Shown here piece by piece: positions 45,100-58,095 of a stretch of 64,000 nucleotides of DNA. Numbering within the stretch: position 1 is the stretch's first letter; every line of letters begins with the position of its first letter. Source of the DNA: Lineus longissimus (lineage: Eukaryota > Nemertea > Pilidiophora > Heteronemertea > Lineidae); contig NC_088308.1 of assembly GCF_910592395.1 (NCBI RefSeq), positions 27,729,501-27,793,500 of the forward strand. Direction: 5' to 3'. Position numbers and translations under genes: made by a program. The notes under the pieces are model-generated. The model saw only the letters and a program-made list of their open reading frames with translations, was not told the origin of the DNA and made no database searches.

Positions 45100-48000
45100 C
45101 TAGGATGACTTGGCCTCATCCCCAACACCAAAAGTGTCCAGAATAGTCTTGAATTCATCAAGACGTTTCTCGAGTGTGATACAGAAGCCACGAGATGCTG
45201 GTAGAAGTGGGAACTCTGGCCTTTCACAGTCCTCTAAGCCATCACATATTGCAACTCCCATGGACGCACACTCAGCAGTCATACTTTTGTCTGCTTTCGA
45301 ATCTTCCTTTTGTTGTCCAGAACCAGGCTCAGGTTTCATCTTCTTCATTATGAGTAGGTTGTTACGCTGAGACACTTTGATCCATGAGGTTAACCTTTGA
45401 ATCATTCTGAAATTGAATTAAAAACCAGATCAACTGTAGAATCGGAACACGGCCCTCCCTCACCAAGTCGAGTAGTAGCGAAGGTTGACAACAACACAAT
45501 ATTTCACCAAGTCACAACACCACCTGTTGAAGTAATAAGAATCTAACTGTATGTAAACTCTGTGAAGCAAGAGCCTAACATGTGTTTGAAGTGATAATCA
45601 TTGAGCATTATTAGGTTAGTCTTACCTGTAAGCTGTTGTATGTAAGTGGGTGATGATTTCATCTTTGAAGACAATTGGTGGGTCATGGATCATCCGTGTC
45701 ATTGACTGAAATAGAAAGTTTGAAAATCTAAGTATGATAATATTGTCTGGTCACTAGACCAGGAAGAAATACTGGCGATTCCAAGAATGGGGATGACACC
45801 AGTTGCCTAGTACCGGCTTTTCAACCAATTTCGCACAAAAAGTGTTCCACAAAACCTGAACAAACTCTGTGGACAAGCCTCATAAATGCAGCAGAAGAGC
45901 TTGGTCAAAGTAAATATCCTCATCTATCAAAGAATGACCTATCATTTAAACTGTTTAACATTTACCCTGTTTACCCTCTCATCTACTGTTGCTATATCAG
46001 AAGACTTACTTCAACCAGTTTTAATATGGCCATCTCATTGTAGACCTTGCTGTTTTCCATGCCTTGTTGTGTTGCTCTTTGCCTTTCAAAACCTGCTTCG
46101 TTGTAGTAAGGTTCAGCATTTAGGATCAAACCCTGGATTGAAATCAACACCTGCAGCATGGTCGAGTTACTATTCCACAACTCTGTTCCCTGAAACAAGA
46201 AACAAAACATACAGATCTTGTCTATCAAATCAAATTTTTAGTAGTCCATGTCGCAATAACTCTCATGCCAATACTAACATGGCAGCCTATGATTTTTTTC
46301 ATGGAATCAAAAGTGTGACTCTCAGACAACACTTGTTTCGTAGCGGAACACAGTTTCTTCCTCCATTACAACTAGTTACCTTTCCTCCCCATGTTCCTAA
46401 CAAGCTCACACAGACTTTGCCATCTTCGTAGAGATTAGGATTCATACGATCTGAGCAGAACGAGAGGTAATGAAACGTTGGTGGTACAGACGGGTAGCTA
46501 CTTGGCAGCTGGACATCAAAGAGAAACAGTCCGTCTTCATAGGGTGTCTTAGACGGACCAACAATAAGGACTGAGTACAGATCCTGAAAATTGAGAAAAC
46601 GTTATATTTTTTAAGTTTCTGCCAAATATCGGAATATGGATATACCAGGAATGCTCCACATGGCTAAGTCAGTTCGCCACCTGATTACACATACAGTGGA
46701 TCCCACCTGGCAAGTGTTCAAATCTGAGGAAGACCGAGGCCAGTTCCTGTTTACCAACCTGGGGCCAGATATCAACAAACACTGATATTAAGCTTACACC
46801 AGGTTCTCTCCTACTCTCCCTCCTTATCTCTCACCAAATCAATTGCATCAGGTCCACTTCTCAGAAATGATGCATAACCTTACCATTCTGTCCTCAAATC
46901 CTTTCACTTTGATACCGGCTGGAAGATTCTTCCTCAGCAACTTGATCTGAAACGTTGGATGAATCATTTGCATCAACAAGTTACTACGCATTAAAAATCA
47001 CAATCTGTAAATGTACTCACTTACCGAGAAACAATAAATGATCAATGCATTTCATTTTCTCAGTTGTAAAAGCAGCCATGACAGATTTCCATTACATGTA
47101 TCAAGTCAAATCTTTTCCAATTTGTAAGACAAGTGTTGGGTATTCTAAAGGTCTGAAGAAATTGGTATTTTTCCTTCAGCAATCCACTTACCTCTTTCTT
47201 GACAGCGGAGAAGAAAGTTTTTGGATCCTGGGGTTGATGTTCCTTGGTCTTGAATCGGTGTTGATCAGGAGTCTCTTCCATGAGGGAGAACCCTTCAAGG
47301 TTGAGAAAGATCATTTAGAATGCAATAGAAAAAGGAAATCACTTGGGCTGGTCAATGCCGAGCAGGGGGGTGGGTGAGATTCTACTTTCTGGCACAATAT
47401 CAATTACAATATATCATACAGGTCTTCTTCTCGAGCGTCTACTCTGTAACAGGTCGATACGGACCAATTTCTATTCACATTTTTTCAAATCATTGCAACA
47501 AACATTCCCAAAAACAAGAATGAAACTTGATACTGCATGATACTACATGTACACTTACTCTCTTCAAATATCGGCAACAGCTTGGATTGGTCAGGTGTAA
47601 GCGGACTCAGGAGTTGATCAGGATTAAACGTCTTCTGATCGCCATCCGTCTGCTCACCACACGCACCCTCTATCTTTTCCCCATCTAACTCCTTCCCTTC
47701 AGTGCTGTCGTCTGCTCCAACAGGCAGCTGATTTTTCTGCATCTGGTTCAACTTCTTCTGCCAGATTTTGTCCAGTTCATTTTGAACTTTCTGAATCTGT
47801 TCCTTCAGGCAATGGCACGCACGTTCACACAGTTCCCGTGCTTTCATCGAGTCGACTTGAGACAACAACACATCACTCTCATCTCCAGACTGACCACTCT
47901 CACGTTTTTTATCATCACCAGTGTCCAGGTCAGAAGCATTCTTGTTCTCCTTCTCTTCTCCTGGCTTCACAGAGATTACAACTTTACCACCCTTTTTCCG

Positions 48001-51000
48001 TGACATACGTAGCGTAATATCAACATTGTCAGACATCAAACCAGAAACCTGATCTCCAGGTGTCTTATTCCTCCGCCTTTTCCGACCATGGTCTTCATCT
48101 GTACTCTCTGGTATACCTTCAGACCCCACAACTCCATCAGTTTTACCATTTGTAGCTTTGTCAGATAACTTATCTTCTACAAGTGTGTCTCTCGGAAACT
48201 CAACTGAGTCCTTTACAGCGTCCTTTTTAAAGTCTTCTTTCAAATTAGTGTCGCCAACAGAATTCTTACAGATCTGGTCACCCGATGCAGTCACTGCTTC
48301 TAAGTCAGATGCAGCTTTACCCTCAGTTGCCAATTCCATGCCACCCTCCGCCTCCTGATTCCTCAACTCATTCAGATTCTGCTCAAACAGCTGCAGCACC
48401 TGCTGTGTCATCTTAGCACGTTTCTCCTTTTTCACCTCCTTTCGTAACTTTGACACAACCGATATAAGATCTGGATCGGAGAAAAAAGATGACCCTAAAA
48501 TCCTGTCCAAATCTTGGCAATTTCTATTGACATGTAAGATATTTTTATAAAACTCGCCAGCCTGTGGGGAGATGTCAACTTGGATTGAAAAGAGTCCCTC
48601 TAACTTCTCCAAAGCATTCTTTGCTTTATCCAAGAGCTGATCCAACTCCACCTTATCTTCAGGCCTGATAGGGATCTCCTCGTCACTCTCTCTCGTCTCC
48701 TTTGGCTTCTCTCCATCCTTGTTCTTATCATCTTCGGAATCAGATTCTGATTGTGTTTCTTCTGCCTCTGTTTCCCAGCTGCACAGACTGTCGTCATCCT
48801 CCTCAAGGTCAGTACTAGAGTATTCACTGATTTCTGACGCCTGAAAAGTAGGGTAGATTTGTTTCACCAACATTATCAAAAGCTATAAAAGATCAGTTTT
48901 GCAGATCAATACCAACAAATGTTCATTACAGGATCAATAACTACAAGACTGTGCATGATGTCCCAGAAAAAACATAGCCAAATGGCACCAACCATACTGT
49001 GACAGAGTACAGCAGAGTACATCCTACATGTACGTGCAGAAGTGACTCGTCTAAATGAGCAACTTCTACCAACATACATGTAGGAAACCAGCAAGTATGA
49101 TCTTTTAGTGTAAGCAGGGGATAGAACAGCTGTGTATTGAAACCAAAAACAATACATTTTTTGGTAGATATCAAGGCAAGCACCACTCACCTCATCTCCG
49201 ACTAGAAATATTTCCTGAGGGTAGCTCCTAGCCTTGGTACCATTCGCCCACTGGATTTCTAGACTACCGTCTGGATGGATTTCATAGATTTGTCCTGCAG
49301 CTTCCATTGGCGAACTTGTATCCTAGATGAAAGAAGAAATGCAATAGTTGCCAAACAAATATTGGATGGCATTACCAGCAGTTGTATCATGTAGCCTTAG
49401 ATGGCGTAGCTGCATTACCACTGTTAGCACTAACATTGGTGTTGAGTCCTAACACCGGTTCCTGAATTGAGAATAACTGAAGCAGGCGTTAGAGACTAAC
49501 ACTGATTGAGCAACTGGGCCAGGGCCAACCTGCATTTGACTAACATTCAAGGAAACAGAAATTCTTTGTTTATCAGGTTCTGTACCTCATATCCACCAAC
49601 TCTCACTACGACTTGATCCGGCCTGAACTTGTAATCTGGGTGATCCTTGATATCGTACACGCTCACTTCATCTGGTTCAATAGACACATCTGGCCTGGAA
49701 ATATTTGAATCAAACATCAAAACATCATCCAAAGAGCAGTTTTGCTAACTACATGTAGATCTGCGATCAACTTTCAACCATATCTCACTTTGCAGACTTC
49801 ACAAAGAGGCTAACAAAGTACAGATGTCCCTGTTATGCGTGCTCGGCTTACAAGGCAGATGACATGAATGGCTTACCTATTTCCCTTTCCTACTTGGTAC
49901 GGCTTTAACCACCTTACAATACACGTCCTGGCCTGATGATCCACAGTCATAACTACACCATACTGGCCCTGGGGTCCATCAGCTAAAACAAGAAACACAC
50001 ATTTCTAGTTTGAACCTTTTCAATCTGACTTGATGACCAGGGCCGGGGACCAATTTTGACATTTAAACGAAATATGCTTCTTATCAAAGATGAGATATCT
50101 CTGCAGGCGTAGTTCCTACAAAAACCCAGGAGTCACAGAAAGAGTGTTATTGCTGTTACATCCTATATCACAACTACTCCGTTTAGGAATGATGTAACTG
50201 GCTTACCTTTGGCATCAATAACAAAATCACCTGGGAAGAATTCCAACTCATCGAGATGGTGAATAGGGAACAACTCAAGGGAGGGTATACCGGTTTCTAC
50301 TGTGGCATCCTGGAATAGAAAATCATTCTATGATATTAACTCAACTCAGACATGGTTACATGGAAACAGAAACATGATTCTTCAATATAGAAGCAACCTG
50401 ATGACACAGCAGATTATAATTAATGCAGCATGGTGCCAGCAGACTCAACATGATGTCTCATCACATGATGTGACCTATCATTACTCAAACTTCTCTAGCA
50501 GAACAAGGCAGTTGGAAATGCATCAAGTCGCATGTCCAGTCCAGTGTCAAACTGGACTTGACTGGCAGTTACCGGTAATGTCCGTTGCACAGATACACTA
50601 TACCATACAACAGGACCAGACCTGGACGACATGTTTGCCACTCGAGTATGGTCTAGAGGAATGAATAGTATCTCACCTGCCAGACTACATCAACATGGGA
50701 CAGTGTATAAATGACTTCAACAGCAACCATCTCGCCTGCGTGATATGTTCTAGGCTCTTTAGGGGGCACTTTCTTCTTACATCGTTTCGTCATGCGTTTA
50801 CGTAAATTCCGAGACTTGAGAGACATTCCTCGTCTGACACGTCGCTTCTTCGAGGGAGCATGTTCAGCTGTGTCTGATGCGCTAGAGTGCGACTCAGACT
50901 CACTATCAGTGTCAAACCCATCATACTCCCCATCCTCAAGGTCATCCTGCTCATCATTACCGTCTAGATTGACCGCTGTACTACTTGCGTCTTCCTCAGG

Positions 51001-54000
51001 ATCAAAGTTGCCTTCTAATGTCTCACCATCACGAGCACCAAGAGCACTCCTTGGAGTCAACTCGGAGCACGCTGCACCATCTTTATTGTCTGCTAAGCCA
51101 CACCTGTTGTCTGCTGTTGAATCAGTAATATCAATGGTGTCTGCTTTCAGCTCCAAGTCAACATTTCCAGTCTCTGGTTTCTTTACATAATCCCACTCAT
51201 GCTCGTACTGGTACTTCTTATCCCGATTCTTTCTCTCTTTGGAAGACTGTGAGACAGTTAGCGCCATGTCTCCCTTGTGGAGGAAATGCATTGGCGTCTG
51301 TTTCTTCTTGAGCACAAGGTTTTGTGTTTGTTCATTCTCCTTTATCTGGTAGTAACACCTATCACCAATTTGAACACTACAGTGTTCAAAGCAAGCCAAC
51401 TTTCTCAAACTGTAACAAAGAAAGCAAGAGTGGCCTCAAAATTTTGCCAGGCTGGCACTTACAACAATTATAGAGAATCACTGCAGATATAGATCCGCTT
51501 GTGTACAATTTCAGATCCATCCTAGTATCGTCTCGGTTTTACCTCAACTCACCTGTCAAAGCAAGAGCAAGTTATCCAAGTTCTACACTGATCTATGATT
51601 GAAAATTAAGACTCTCTTGAATGCAACAGGCAACACTCGACGGACATCAGATACAAATGTAGAAGACAACTATGCTAAGCAAAGAGAAAGTTCACAGTCC
51701 TCAACTTACTTTTTCAGGTCGTCTCCTTGGATCAGTCTCGGAGGAGGATGAATCTTGTCGTTGGGATTTTCGACTCGAGCATAGCCACGGCACATCCACT
51801 GGACCTCCAGTGACTTTGTAACAATCTGAAATAATCACAATGATGCAGTGACCCACTCCAGGTTTATAATGCATTCTATGTCTAAGAAAAGTGTCAATTG
51901 ATAATGTTAAATGTATTTTTCTGAATCTCATGAATCAAGAAGACTTGTCTACCTGTTCTACTGTCAGCCTTATATTCTGATCTTTCATCTTCTGCATACT
52001 ACTTGGATTATGAGCTTTGGTTTCATGCAGCCACTTAGCCTCGGGGTTTTCACTTGATGGAAAAACAAATATCTCGGGTCCACTTTCAAGCAACTGGCCT
52101 ATGTAGAAATAGCTGTTGCCAAATTCGGAATTCTGAAAGATAATGAAATAGATGATATATGATATAACATTGTTTGTCTTTTGGAGTCTATATATGCTAC
52201 TGGTTAGGAAACAAATACATGTATACCTCGAATTCTTCTGAATGCTTCAAACTACTGAGACAAAAATGTGAGGGTTATACTTACATCATCCCGTTTCTCA
52301 TTGACATCAGTAAAATCTGAGAGATCAACTTCTGGCATCTGCACTCTGAAAGTGTAATGAAAACTTTATTTTCATAACATGGCATGAAAAAGTTTGTTAC
52401 AGTCCATTCAATGTACATGAATGTATGTAAGCCCCCATGTTATTTTCCATGTTTATTTCAATCATAAGCGGGTTCGATTCTTACCTGGCTCCATCTGCAA
52501 ATCGAAGGATGACTTCAGTGTTTGGATAGACGACTCGTCCAACCCAAGAATCCAGCGTGACATAGCCAGGGTCTGGATCCCAGTCCTGAAACAAGCCAAC
52601 AGCAACAATTTTAGAATATGATATCCATAATCAAAATATCAGCTGTCTAAGACATTCACAGCGATGAAACTGAGCTTCATCTCATTACTGCTAAGACTGG
52701 TTTCTCAATGAGATCCCTGACGCCAGCTTCATATTCCTAAAGTCAACAAAATGTCCAAAATGACCACAATCACCTTTTGAAAATTACCACATCTCACCTG
52801 CATGGAGAGAAGATCCTTACTATCAGCATCACAGATGACTGTGTTTGTACCAAGGACCTGAAGGTGACAACTGACCCTCATATTTTTGACATAACCTCGT
52901 TGACTGTTTTCACCAGATATCAAGCGCCTGACAACGTCGCCCGGCATCAACGAGCGGTCAGCTAGTTTGATCTGAAAGAATGGAATAAAGGAACTTGAAT
53001 ACGTCGGAAGGCCAACATGAATCTTGCCCCTTTCATAGCGTCACCTGCATCGTATTCGTAACTATGATGTAACCTTGGGAAAATCACTTAGTTTTACTCT
53101 CTCACACTGTGCCAGAGCTCAATAGCACGGTGTGAAGATAGTATTTGTGATGTCATCTGATCAACCTCTGACAAGAGCCATCGGACCTCTGGCTTAGTGA
53201 AATACCCATTTGATTACGCAGACAATAGTCAATATTTGTAAGTTATCTTTGGCATGCTTTCACAATTATTTGCACAAGATAATTGAGAGTGTCCCAGTTG
53301 CTGAATGGATTATCTCATTTGGGATGGTTACCAATATTTTGGGTCAGGTCCAATTTCCCCGAGAGATATGATTCATCCCACATTTAATCATTCATCTAAT
53401 GTAGGTACGGCGACTGGTATTTCTTCTGGCCGGAGACACTTGCAGTCACATGAGTTCACCAAACGTGTGTAACTTTATAGTACAAACATACACAGAGCTC
53501 TTTGATATCTGGCCATTCTGGAACCACATGCATGTCATAAACAGAGAAATGTCCCCCACTTCTGAATAATGTTACAGGTGCTTAAAACACCATCAAATAT
53601 CAATAGATAGAATCAATATTTTCTTTTGTGTCTCAGATATATGTAACAGGTAACCAGATGGTACATGTATGTATGAGCTTTTTAGTCATGAATAAATGCA
53701 ACATGCAATGACATGTGGGACACAGGTGATCATGAGTGGCAAAGCAGTTTTCCCAGCATGTTGTTGTTGTACAGTATCAGACATATCCATGATGGCAATC
53801 ATCCCACTTGACGAGAATCCTAGTCACAGCCAGTGTCTATATTTCAAGATGACAGGACAGGGCACACCAAACACATTGATGCCAAAATCAACAGTTGGGG
53901 TCTGAATTAATGATGGATATTAAATGAAATACAAATAAACTGCTGTGTTATGAGTAATAATGCAAAGACTAACATACATGCAGTGCAAGACATGTTGCAA

Positions 54001-54663
54001 GAGGGAATAGTCATAATATTGAAGTATCAATGTCAGTGTTGACAACATCAAATCAACCATGTCAACACTACAGTAACCATGGTAACTACTGATCACCCTA
54101 TCCTCTATGGAAGTCTCGGAGTCTGAAGTGACCTTCTTGATGATGTTTTAACCTGAGAGTGTGATGGCTCCTGGTGGAGGGGACCAAAATTAGGTGTATT
54201 ACAGACTCCCTGGATGGATAGGGTGATTCCCTAGACACGAGGATATCAAGTCAATTCAAGGACCCTGGGCTATGGCTGATGCTGAAAGTAAAAGCTGTTC
54301 AATGAATGATGTCAATTCCACCTGCCCACTTCATTCAGTCCAGGAGATTGCCAAGATCACATGCTCTGAACGTCATCAAAATGGACAGTTACAATAAAAC
54401 AAGAATTTAAGATAACAAGCATAGGTGATGACTGAAGACAGAGAAGTGATACCAACCTCATTTTCATTCACGACCTCTTCTCCGCCCTCTGGATGCCAGG
54501 CGACGCGAACAGTGCCCTTTTTTACTCTATCCTCATTATCAAAGTTATCCTCCTCTTCATCAGAGCTTGTGTACTCAGCTGTTTCAAGAACAAGTCCATA
54601 AGAGACACCATCCTTGGTGATTTTGAACACTTCATCCTCCTCAAATATGTTGCAAGCAGCCAT
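45100..54663 (-). CDS. UBE2O: E2/E3 hybrid ubiquitin-conjugating enzyme UBE2O
   Basis: Large ubiquitin-conjugating enzyme that recognises and ubiquitinates orphan and basic proteins. Predicted 1,412 aa. Exons (high to low): 54663-54457, 52971-52798, 52585-52485, 52345-52285, 52132-51953, 51825-51710, 51409-50677, 50309-50207, 49982-49877, 49694-49586, 49322-49191, 48840-47559, 47292-47192, 46946-46884, 46583-46380, 46189-46010, 45705-45626, 45406-45100; all phases match. N-terminal SH3-like conserved regions come first (YVRV-like [12 protein letters not shown]; later [16 protein letters not shown], typical of UBE2O). An acidic/Ser and basic segment follows (residues ~310-480), then a 1.28-kb exon with a charged coiled-coil region. 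The UBC domain comes last, with [21 protein letters not shown] and active-site Cys in [11 protein letters not shown]. An in-frame ATG nine bases upstream (54672) could also start it. The first donor is GTTGGT and the exon at 47292 has a poor pyrimidine tract. Confidence 0.95.
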
Positions 54664-54672
54664 TTCAATCAA

Positions 54673-55135
54673 AATTGGTCTGCTCCTCTAAATGGTACTT
54701 CTGTGGATAGCAGAATGTGATTTCTAAGTAGTTATCGAAAAATCTATCGCCAATTTTCTGCGTTCTCCTGGATCTTCGGAAAGAAGTCACTATTTCTAAA
54801 CTTTCTATACAATAAACTTGCCCCTCAAAAGTATCTGTTGTATCGAGATTGTGTTTGATTGATGAAAAATCTGCAAAAATGTGGGCTGTTTTTTCCATCT
54901 GTATTACAAATTTTCGTGAATTAAAATATACAAAAGTACCAAAAAGTATTTTGCCTTTTCCACGAAAATCCTGTGTTAGGACACAATTTTCACGGTGTTT
55001 ATACAACCGTTCAATGACAAACTTCCTTAAGATGAACTTGTCGATAATCTTAACCGAATTATTTAAACGCTTTTGGTGATTTTTCGCTTTATTGATTTTC
55101 TAAGGGGTCAAGGTCACTCCATCACAAAAAGCAAG
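54673..55135. promoter_or_regulatory. Bidirectional promoter region of UBE2O (-) and EMRE (+)
   Basis: The start codons are ~470 bp apart with the genes pointing away from each other. The spacer is AT-rich and has no obvious TATA box at standard distance on either side. No other feature is seen. Confidence 0.5.
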
Positions 55136-55408
55136 ATGGCTTCCAAGTTGTCAAACATTCTCCGTTCCTCACACAAAATCGCCTCAAAAAGCAATGCTCC
55201 AGTTCTATTCAAGACTCAAGTGCGCACACTTGTTACTACAGAGACTGGTGCAATTATAGATAAACCTTTGAGGCACCGATTGGGGGTCTTGAAGGCGTTT
55301 TTGGTCTCTATTCCTTTCATGTATTTGGGAGCAACTGGAGGAAAAGAGGTCTCTGCCTTTTTGGAAGAAAATGACATTTTCGTGCCATCTGATGACGACG
55401 ATGACTAA
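55136..55408 (+). CDS. SMDT1: Essential MCU regulator EMRE, mitochondrial
   Basis: Small inner-membrane subunit that couples the MCU calcium channel to its MICU gatekeepers. Predicted 90 aa from one exon, start context CAAGATGG. Residues 1-35 are Lys/Arg/Ser-rich without acids, as expected of a matrix-targeting presequence. A single membrane helix follows (about 49-68, LGVLKAFLVSIPFMYLGATGG) with the conserved Pro and a Gly-x-x-x-small motif. The C-terminus (FLEENDIFVPSDDDDD) has the DIFVP-(E/D)-Asp-rich tail that defines EMRE and contacts MICU1. The lack of introns could be primitive or mean retroposition; its head-to-head promoter with UBE2O argues for a functional locus. Confidence 0.93.
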   Translation: MASKLSNILRSSHKIASKSNAPVLFKTQVRTLVTTETGAIIDKPLRHRLGVLKAFLVSIPFMYLGATGGKEVSAFLEENDIFVPSDDDDD

Positions 55409-56010
55409 AATTCAACCACTACGTTCTTCCTTGTGGTGGTATGTGTTCAATAGTACTTGGCAAAGCAGGTGGTTAGAACGTGGGTGATAGCATGTCATAT
55501 GCAAAGCTCGGACCTCGGTTATAAAAAATGACACGCCTACTTTTAATTTAGTTTTGGTTTTACTAGACTTGGGCTACACTGCTGTAACCCACTGCGACTT
55601 GGAGAGCAATATGACATATGTGTTCAATGGCAATAATGAAAATGTTAATGTAAATAGTACATTTGAAATCTTGGGTTTGACCGCAACAATCGACATAATA
55701 CTGACAAGTTCACTTGCAGCTCATGTAGCTTTCTACTTATTTTTTCACGTTCTTGTTGCAGCATCAACTGATTGAGTAACTCTGGATGTAGCTGGTGACT
55801 GGTAACTATCATCATAACAAGGAGAAGCTGAACATGTTGTAACATTTATGGATGAAGGATGAAAAGTGAATCCATCCACGTGGAGAAGATAGTCGATCTG
55901 GTGACGTCTCATTTTCGGAAAATTAAGTTCTCCAGTCAATGAACTTTCGCTGATGGAATGTATTAGTTGATGGTAACCAAGGAAGAACAGTGACTCAACT
56001 TTTTGTAGCA

Positions 56011-56016
56011 AATAAA
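56011..56016 (+). terminator. EMRE polyadenylation signal candidate
   Basis: AATAAA ~600 nt after the EMRE stop; a further one lies at 56540-56545. Which is used cannot be told. Confidence 0.4.
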
Positions 56017-57151
56017 TAACTATTGTCGACTATTTCACATACACTTCTAGTTTTACACTGCTGTAGTCATGGTAGTACTTATTTGCACATATGTACAGGT
56101 AGAGGAGTAGTGTAATTCTATAATTTTCCTGTCACTTTGTCAAAATATCATTTTTCAAGTTTGTGTTGTTGGGATGATATTATGAAGAAAATATATGGTT
56201 GTATTTACAGAGTATAAACTTACAGTCACTAAACACCTTACTAGTAGAAACACCGATTGTTTATAGATTCCTGTTGTTCATGAAATTCGACTTCAAATTC
56301 ACAGAGCTCTATCCATGGTCTGAACAAAAACAGTTCGCTGGTTCAAGTGTAATAGCACAGGATCGATCTACAATAGGACGTTTTCAGTTCATGGAAGAAT
56401 GTGCCCAGACATTGGAGACTTGACCTGGATTTCAAGTGAGAAATTGTTCCTTTTTTACCCATGATGTCCCACAGATCTCAAACCCTTTGTTATGATCAAG
56501 AGTGTAGGAGGAGATCTGTGTTTGTACAGAAGAGTTGTGAATAAAATTATAACATTATTTACATGATGGTTGTCATTGTCTTCATTGGTCGTTTAGTAGT
56601 CGTCTTATCTTTTGCCATGACCACACTCTCCTGAGAAAGAAGGTTCACACCAAATTGAAGAAACTCAATATGAGAATACTGAATAGAGCTGGAGAGTGTA
56701 TACCCTTGGAAATGATAACCAGCTGGCCAAGTGAAATGGTCCCACGAGACTGGTTGACCCCCTTGAGTGAACACTGCACAAGCGTGTCGCGAGAAGGCCC
56801 TGCTACACCAACAGGACGAGCATTCCAATGGAATTCCCTGTTGTATGGGGTGGACAAGTGCACACTTTAATGCCGACGGGGTTTAGAGTATTCAGTGGGA
56901 AATGTCCTCCAATGCACACCGACACTTGTGCTAGCCAATGATAATCATGGGGCTTATAGATCACCGCTGGTTTTAGTTGCTCAAACGCTTCACATGCCAA
57001 TGGTCATTATCACCTTGCAATGAGCATATCTTTGAGGATCACATCGTTAGTTCAGTACGGTACCAAGAACTATCTGTAGTTCAGTACTAAGTAGGACAGA
57101 CTAGAAACCAAGAATTGAAAGATTCAAAGCAATTGTTTATAATATGCATGA
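56017..57151. other. Interval between the EMRE and FLII 3' ends
   Basis: Convergent gene ends. I see no conserved coding frame, RNA gene or repeat. Short open frames on both strands overlap each other and look random. Confidence 0.4.
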
Positions 57152-57157
57152 TTTATT
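57152..57157 (-). terminator. FLII polyadenylation signal candidate
   Basis: AATAAA on the minus strand ~940 nt downstream of the FLII stop; 57158-58095 would be its 3'UTR. Confidence 0.45.
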
Positions 57158-58095
57158 GGTTACATCATACAAATGTAGTTATTGCTGTAATAAATAGAAA
57201 AGGACAATACATATTACATCAATTAAACAGGGCTAAGGAACTCAAAGCGGCTTTGGTATTGTCTCATTGTTTGATATGATGACTATTGTTCACACAATTC
57301 AATATACGAAGATTTTTCACAGGGACACTTCCATCCAGCCCTAGAAATAGGCCTGATCCTCTCCAGACTGTTCGAAGGAAGAAATGTAAGCTCTTTAGAT
57401 GCTGCAATCATAATGGTACTGCTAAAGATGCTTCTGGATTCAACAATGGATCAGTTCATGATACTGATGCCAACTCTCAGCAATCTGTATGACGACCATT
57501 TCAGGAATATTTACAGATCAGTCCTAAACAAAATGCATGAGACAAGGTTAACAACCAGAACCAAGTATGGTTTTTATCATTAGACATTTAAGTTGCCTAA
57601 CAAGATCCCCTTAAAGGTCACCATAACAAATAACTAACTGTGAAAAAGACACTAACGTCCTGTGTAAATAATGATTAGCACCACTTTGAACAGAACCATC
57701 ATAGCTACATTAACATACATTTTAAGAGATTTAGCTACAGGTACAATGTCGACTTCTTCAAGATTTGTTAAAAACACTGCAAGTAATTTCTTGCTATTTC
57801 ATGTGCCACATTTCAGAACGGGAAAATTTCAATACATTGAGATACATGTACATGTAATCTGGTTAGAAAATTATACTAGTAAGCTTATGTAACTTATAGA
57901 TTGTAAGGCCAAATGCCAAATGTTAAATTAAACTACCTGTATACATTCATTGCTGAAGCACAACACGTGTACATTATAAAAAAAAGGAAATATATTTGAA
58001 AGAGTTGGTTGACTTGAACAGGCCTATTTTTTACTTGATATTAAGGATGAAGTATCTACACTCAGGTCACTTGAACACAATTCAACACCAGTAGT

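Noticed and set aside
45886-46431. 181-aa plus-strand ORF
   Set aside because: It spans introns and is antisense to two UBE2O exons including the UBC domain; it shows no protein similarity.
50792-51190. 132-aa plus-strand Ser-rich ORF
   Set aside because: Antisense shadow of the acidic/Ser-rich UBE2O exon 7; composition bias keeps the frame open.
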